DNA of 64,000 bases from Bidens hawaiensis (lineage: Eukaryota > Streptophyta > Magnoliopsida > Asterales > Asteraceae). The notes under the pieces were generated by a model. It was given only the letters and a program-made list of their open reading frames with translations. It made no database searches and was not told the origin of the DNA. The position numbers and the translations under genes are program-made. The stretch covers positions 496,001 through 560,000 of the forward strand of contig JAIQDT010000188.1 of the NCBI GenBank assembly GCA_021521415.1. The letters are read 5' to 3'. Each line of letters opens with the position of its first letter. The stretch's first letter is position 1. This document shows positions 59,825-64,000 of the stretch, piece after piece.

Positions 59825-60040
59825 GAACTTTGCCTGATAACTTCACCTGATAACTTCACCACCTGATAACTTCACCACCAGATAACTTCGCCCTTTGTTA
59901 ACTTCGCCAAACTTTAACTTCACCAAACTTTAACTTCGCCTAACTTTAACTTCATCAAAATTTAACTTCGCCTGGTTATAACTTCGCCCTTTGTTAACTT
60001 CACCTTCCATAACTTCGCCAAAACCCTATAACTTCGCCTC
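59825..60040. repeat. TAACTTCGCC/TAACTTCACC array in the leader
   Basis: About sixteen near-copies of a 10-bp word TAACTTCGCC or TAACTTCACC, spaced 10-20 bp, lie between the interior and the primer-binding site. The same type of array and word occurs in the leader of the Copia at 22701-32585. Confidence 0.88.
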
Positions 60041-60142
60041 TGACGGCTGTTCCAACAAAAAAAAACCGATCTGAAACGTGCCAAAAACACCAAAACGCAG
60101 ATCTCGAACCATAGCATAAGAGCCTAAGGCTCTGATACCAAT

Positions 60143-60721
60143 TGTAAGTCCCCGGTGCGATGATGATCGATGCGAGATCCGCACGATGTCTAGGAGTGCG
60201 GAATCCTCCTAGACTTGTTTATGGTGTTGGAGACGAAGAACATGATTACACACAAACAAACACACGAACGAAATAAACATATCTGCAGACCGCTTTATAT
60301 ATTAATCAAAACGCATTACATACCGAACGAGAAAACAAATTACGGCTGACCCGAGGTGAGCTCAACCTCGGGTCTGCCCACTCGACTCTCTCCATCTGTT
60401 TCTCTCTAAACGATAACAGCTACACAAATACTCTCACTTTATCGAAACTCTAAACCCTAAACATGACACGCATATATATAGATAAACAAACTGGTGGGCT
60501 TGGGCTTGGGCCTGGGCCAATGGTGAAGTTGTTCTAACTTCACCAATAGTTGAAGTTGTCCTAACTTCATCTAGGGCGAAGTTGGCTCCGTCCAAAACTT
60601 CTCCTTAGCTGGTCGGAATTGCATAGCGATGGTCACAAAATGCACCAACAGACTCCCCCTTGACCGTTGTTCTCAATTCTAGCAAACACTAAAGATATAT
60701 GTTACAAAACATGCACCAACA
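60143..60721 (-). repeat. Second LTR of the non-autonomous Copia element
   Basis: 579 bp, adjacent to the primer-binding site, hence the 5' LTR in element sense. Confidence 0.92.
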
Positions 60722-61007
60722 AGCCAAAGCATGTTATATCAAACGTCACATAAAACAAAATTGTTTTCATTCACGAACAAAATTGGAAACTTTATCAAGG
60801 TTAAGCTTAAAGGAAATAGCTTAATCAAGAAACACCATTCAAATATTTATACAAACCTATTTATGTATAGGTTAATATCATTCTCATTCACAATCAAGGT
60901 TTTCAAACGCACACCTACGGTACATGTGAATACGTTAAACCTTTACAAACAGTCAAAACATGTTTACACTCTATAAGATGAACGGGTTGTTTATCTTAAA
61001 GAGTCAG

Positions 61008-62682
61008 TGTAAGGCCCCGGTCCCGGTGCCCTACTTTGGTGTTGGATTTACTCATAAACACAGTTCTAAATAGCAGAGTTAATTAAAACTTTCACGGAAT
61101 AGATAAAAGTCAACCATTCATTACAAACATTTAAAACTTGTATTTGATACATAACATTAAGTATCTTATTGAAAGATCATGAAAAATCTTCATTGGATGT
61201 CAGTCCCTTCAAATCATGCCATGTGTCCCCCTCTCAAGCCAACTGCTTCAATCTATTTACGTGCATGCATACTAAAAGTCAGCTACCCTGAGTGAGTTCT
61301 AGTTAATCATACAATACGTTCACATACGCATCCAAAGACACATATTATACACTTAACCTGCTTATCTTTCTTTCATACATACATAATTATATAACTTCTT
61401 CATTTCTTTCTTTCTTTCTTTCATACTTTACATTTATTCATACTTTACAGACTTATACGTTTTAAAGAGCATTAAGCCCTACTGACTCAAGTATTTTTCT
61501 GCCTCGGATATTATTAGGGTCCGGTCCCTTCTACCTAGAGTATTATTAGGGCTCGGTCCCTTTCTGCCTCAGATGTTAGCAGGGTCCGGTCCCTTCTTTT
61601 GTACCATACCATTCTTTTATATTTGTTTATAACTTTCGTACATAACATACAAACATCATCCATACATCATATACAAAACAGTCATATCTTCAAACTATCA
61701 CCTGCCAGAACATGTAATATCCGAAGATCGTTCATGCACCGTCAAGCATTCATTCATACATAAATCATATAAGGCATACACTTACCACTTAAGGTAAGTG
61801 TATTAACTAATCACATCGAGTATACACATAGCCCCGAAAACATAACAAGGAAATGGGGCTAGAAACACACCTATAAACGATCCCTCTCTGAATTTACGGT
61901 AATGCCCATCTTGAGTTGTGCTCGGCTAACTGTGTATCAATTAGCATACATCACTTAACTACTCATAATTATATCATATTCCTAGGTTATTGTAACCCCT
62001 AGCTACGGGGGTCCGGGTAAGCGCCCCTGATAGCGGGGTTCTAGGGGCGGCAGCCTCTAGCTGGGGTTAAGCTGAGAAATATTTTATTTTTATTAATAAA
62101 CCTTTACTAAAAACCTCTTCAGAAAACTGAAATTTAATTATTTAATCAAATCATATCTTCGTTTTAAACGTTACCTTTCAGTAGTTTTAATTGCTTACTT
62201 TTTAGTCATTATATCATATAAGTCCATATCTGTCGTTTACGTCGTTTATCGTTCATTTATTTTAAAAAATCATTTCAAGCGTATATGTCATCCTCTGGAC
62301 GTATAAATTATTACGGGCGTATAAGCTCCTTCTGGACATATCGGTTTCTTCTAGCGTGTAAGTGCACAGGCGTATAAGTCATACATATGCGCTGCATACA
62401 TACACGTTTCATACATATACGTTTTTATAACATATATAGCTTACACGTATACATATACGCCTGCATGCATATGCGCTGTACATACACGCTGCCACACTTA
62501 TACGTCTCATATATACTTATGCGGTCTAATCTTTATACGTTGCATACATACGTATACGGTCCATACATATACGGCATATAAACTTCTACGCCTTATATGC
62601 AGGTCAACTTCCTATTTACGTGTTTTAAGGTATTTCTTCGATTCCGGAGCCGTCATCCGTTGTTAACCACCATGATGTTACA
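61008..62682 (-). mobile_element. Gypsy solo LTR nested in the older 3' LTR
   Basis: Starts TGTAAGGCCCCG and ends GATGTTACA, with exact 5-bp target duplication GTCAG (61003-61007, 62683-62687). The interrupted host sequence resumes at once, as shown by the uninterrupted copy in the 5' LTR near 50480. No interior is present, so it formed by LTR-LTR recombination. It defines the ends of this LTR family. Confidence 0.95.
62385..62590. repeat. CATACATATACG-rich degenerate tandem stretch
   Basis: Irregular repeats of CATACATATACG/ACATATGCGCTG words lie in the part of the LTR that in the copy at 12-1912 holds the 20-bp array. Confidence 0.7.
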
Positions 62683-63309
62683 GTCAGTCAACGTTTACAT
62701 GAGATTACGTGATCTCTAAAACGTTATAATACAAAATAGAAAATAAAAGCAACTCAAACCGATTACATATGTGTCTGGATTCATACATTACTGTTCAGCC
62801 TAAACAGTCAAAGGCTACGTGGCCATGGGCTAACAGTCATAATTAGTTCTCCATTATGGGCTACGTGGCTCGGGGAACACTTTTGTGTGTGTAGGGTAGT
62901 GGTACAAATCCAAAGAATTTGCTGAGTTTGTACAGAAAACTATATATGTATTGTAACTGTACTTAAAACATTTTTAGAGTCATACATGTTCTCCAGCACA
63001 TAGCTGACGTATTTTCCCACCCATTGCAAGTAACTAAGTATTATCAAGCAATAGCAAGGACTGGAATCATCATGGACATAGAAGCGCGTTACAAGATGAC
63101 TCAGTTTTTGATAATGAAATCTTTGTAATATAACAAGTGTTTTGTAAACGAATACTTGGGTATTTAATTCCCAAGTAAATTTTCAATGTAAATTAATATT
63201 TTAATCAATCTAAAGTCTTCCGCTAAAATCAACCCATATACTCTGATATATTTACAAAACAGGTACCAACTATTGGTCACACTCATAGGCCCTAAGTTGG
63301 GGAGTGACA

Positions 63310-64000
63310 CTGCTTCTGCCACAACCATAGAAAACCAAATAATAAAAATATTAAGGTATCACTAAATTCAAGAACCCCAATTTCAAAGAAAATACACTTG
63401 ACATAACCTTTAACAACAACGGAAACAAATGACATCTCATCGAACACATGGTGTGCACCCAAAAAACACTATCCAAAATCTTAATTCAAACACCGTTAAT
63501 TTCACCAAAATACATCCTAAAAGTGTAGTTTAAGAAGCCACAAACCTTAAAGAAGAAAGCAATCAATAAGGAAATACCTACCGTAACCCTTTAAAGGACT
63601 TAAAAAATGTAAGTAACGTTACCTTTTTCGAACAATCCTCTCATGCCATCAATATAATCCTTAGACACACAACATTGGCTCAGTTAAGATGCTTAACAAC
63701 CTTTTCATTTTAAGGCTGCAAATTAAAGCAAAATCGATAAGTAATGTAAATATGTAACAAATTTGCAGCTACTGTGAATAGGAGATACAAATACCTTATA
63801 GTTTTTGCAACTGAAGAACCTACGAATAGTAATGAACAAACCAAATTGTAGTTTAAATTTCGTTGGTAACGGGTCAGATTGCATATGAACGGATCCGTAT
63901 GCACATGTTCAGCTAGCGATTTAGCTTGCAAGTAGCATTTGCAGCCTGCATTTTGTAACTGGTCGGATTGGACTTTATCATCCAAACAGACTCAAAGTTT
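63310..64000. other. No gene seen
   Basis: Sequence beyond the Gypsy element; no supported frame, RNA gene or repeat that I recognise up to the window end. Confidence 0.5.

Larger units (their letters stand above)
58600..60721 (-). mobile_element. Non-autonomous Copia-type element, 2.1 kb
   Basis: Begins TGTAAGTCCC, ends CCAACA, with exact 5-bp target duplication AGCCA (58595-58599, 60722-60726). LTRs are 58600-59206 and 60143-60721. On the minus strand the primer-binding site TGGTATCAGAGC is the complement of 60129-60140, and the polypurine tract AAGGGGGTGTC that of 59207-59217. The 0.94-kb interior has no coding frame, so it depends on another element's proteins. Confidence 0.93.
49570..63309 (+). 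mobile_element. Old chromovirus-like Gypsy element with nested insertions
   Basis: LTRs begin TGTAACACCACG at 49570 and 57673 and end GTGACA at 51112 and 63309. Primer-binding site and polypurine tract are in place. Order: leader ORF, gag, protease, RT, RNase H, integrase, C-terminal chromodomain-like tail. In the first ~240 bp the LTRs differ at roughly 9 percent of positions by my eye count, so it is old, and every frame is broken. Three younger elements lie inside it. The flanking pentamers TTACT and CTGCT differ by two transitions, consistent with age. Confidence 0.9.
57673..63309 (+). repeat. 3' LTR of the Gypsy element, in three pieces
   Basis: LTR sequence is at 57673-58599, 60722-61007 and 62683-63309, separated by the nested Copia and the nested solo LTR. 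Homology with 49570-51112 is collinear across the pieces. It retains about 290 bp that the 5' LTR has lost. Confidence 0.9.

Overview
The window is plant nuclear DNA: AT-rich, intron-containing and dominated by LTR retrotransposons. One plant-type LRR receptor kinase gene and one small spliced gene sit in this repeat background. The repeat families and the gypsy-type gene fragment resemble those of Asteraceae, so an Asteraceae species is my best guess, but that is an inference from memory and no search was run. There is no bacterial, viral or organellar gene cluster.

Layout from left to right. Positions 12-1912 hold a minus-oriented solo LTR carrying a 20-bp tandem array. Positions 2457 to about 13950 hold a minus-strand, 5'-truncated Athila-like Gypsy element: 3' LTR, env-position ORF, integrase, RNase H, RT, protease and gag. 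Positions 14382-15510 hold a broken gypsy-type-domain gene. Positions 17609-18697 hold a Mutator-like non-autonomous element with an exact 9-bp target duplication. A small three-exon gene follows at 18864-19536. Convergent with it is a minus-strand receptor kinase gene of the HAESA-like/HSL3 type (19727-32675), now split by a 9.9-kb Copia element (22701-32585) with a perfect 5-bp target duplication.

From 35556 to 45060 there are fragments and small elements: a Copia 5' end, a second Mutator-like element (36801-38087, 10-bp duplication), a 75-bp minisatellite, TIR elements and a Copia RNase H remnant. A truncated LTR begins at 46474. Positions 49570-63309 hold an old chromovirus-like Gypsy element on the plus strand. 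A hAT-type MITE lies inside its leader ORF. Its 3' LTR holds a 2.1-kb non-autonomous Copia element (58600-60721) and a Gypsy solo LTR (61008-62682). Both of these have exact 5-bp target duplications.

The genes do not form a pathway or operon. The strongest observations are four. (1) The receptor kinase is disrupted by a recent Copia copy. (2) That Copia has nearly identical LTRs but many broken pol frames, plus one intact extra ORF of unknown function downstream of RNase H. (3) Hairpin and array motifs recur (AACTTCGCC in Copia LTRs and leaders; CATCGCG-ATA-CGCGATG in Gypsy LTRs and untranslated stretches), one with a compensatory stem change. (4) An extra degenerate ORF lies between the primer-binding site and gag of the 49570-63309 element. 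I did not find a clearly new biological system. Items 2 and 3 are the closest candidates.
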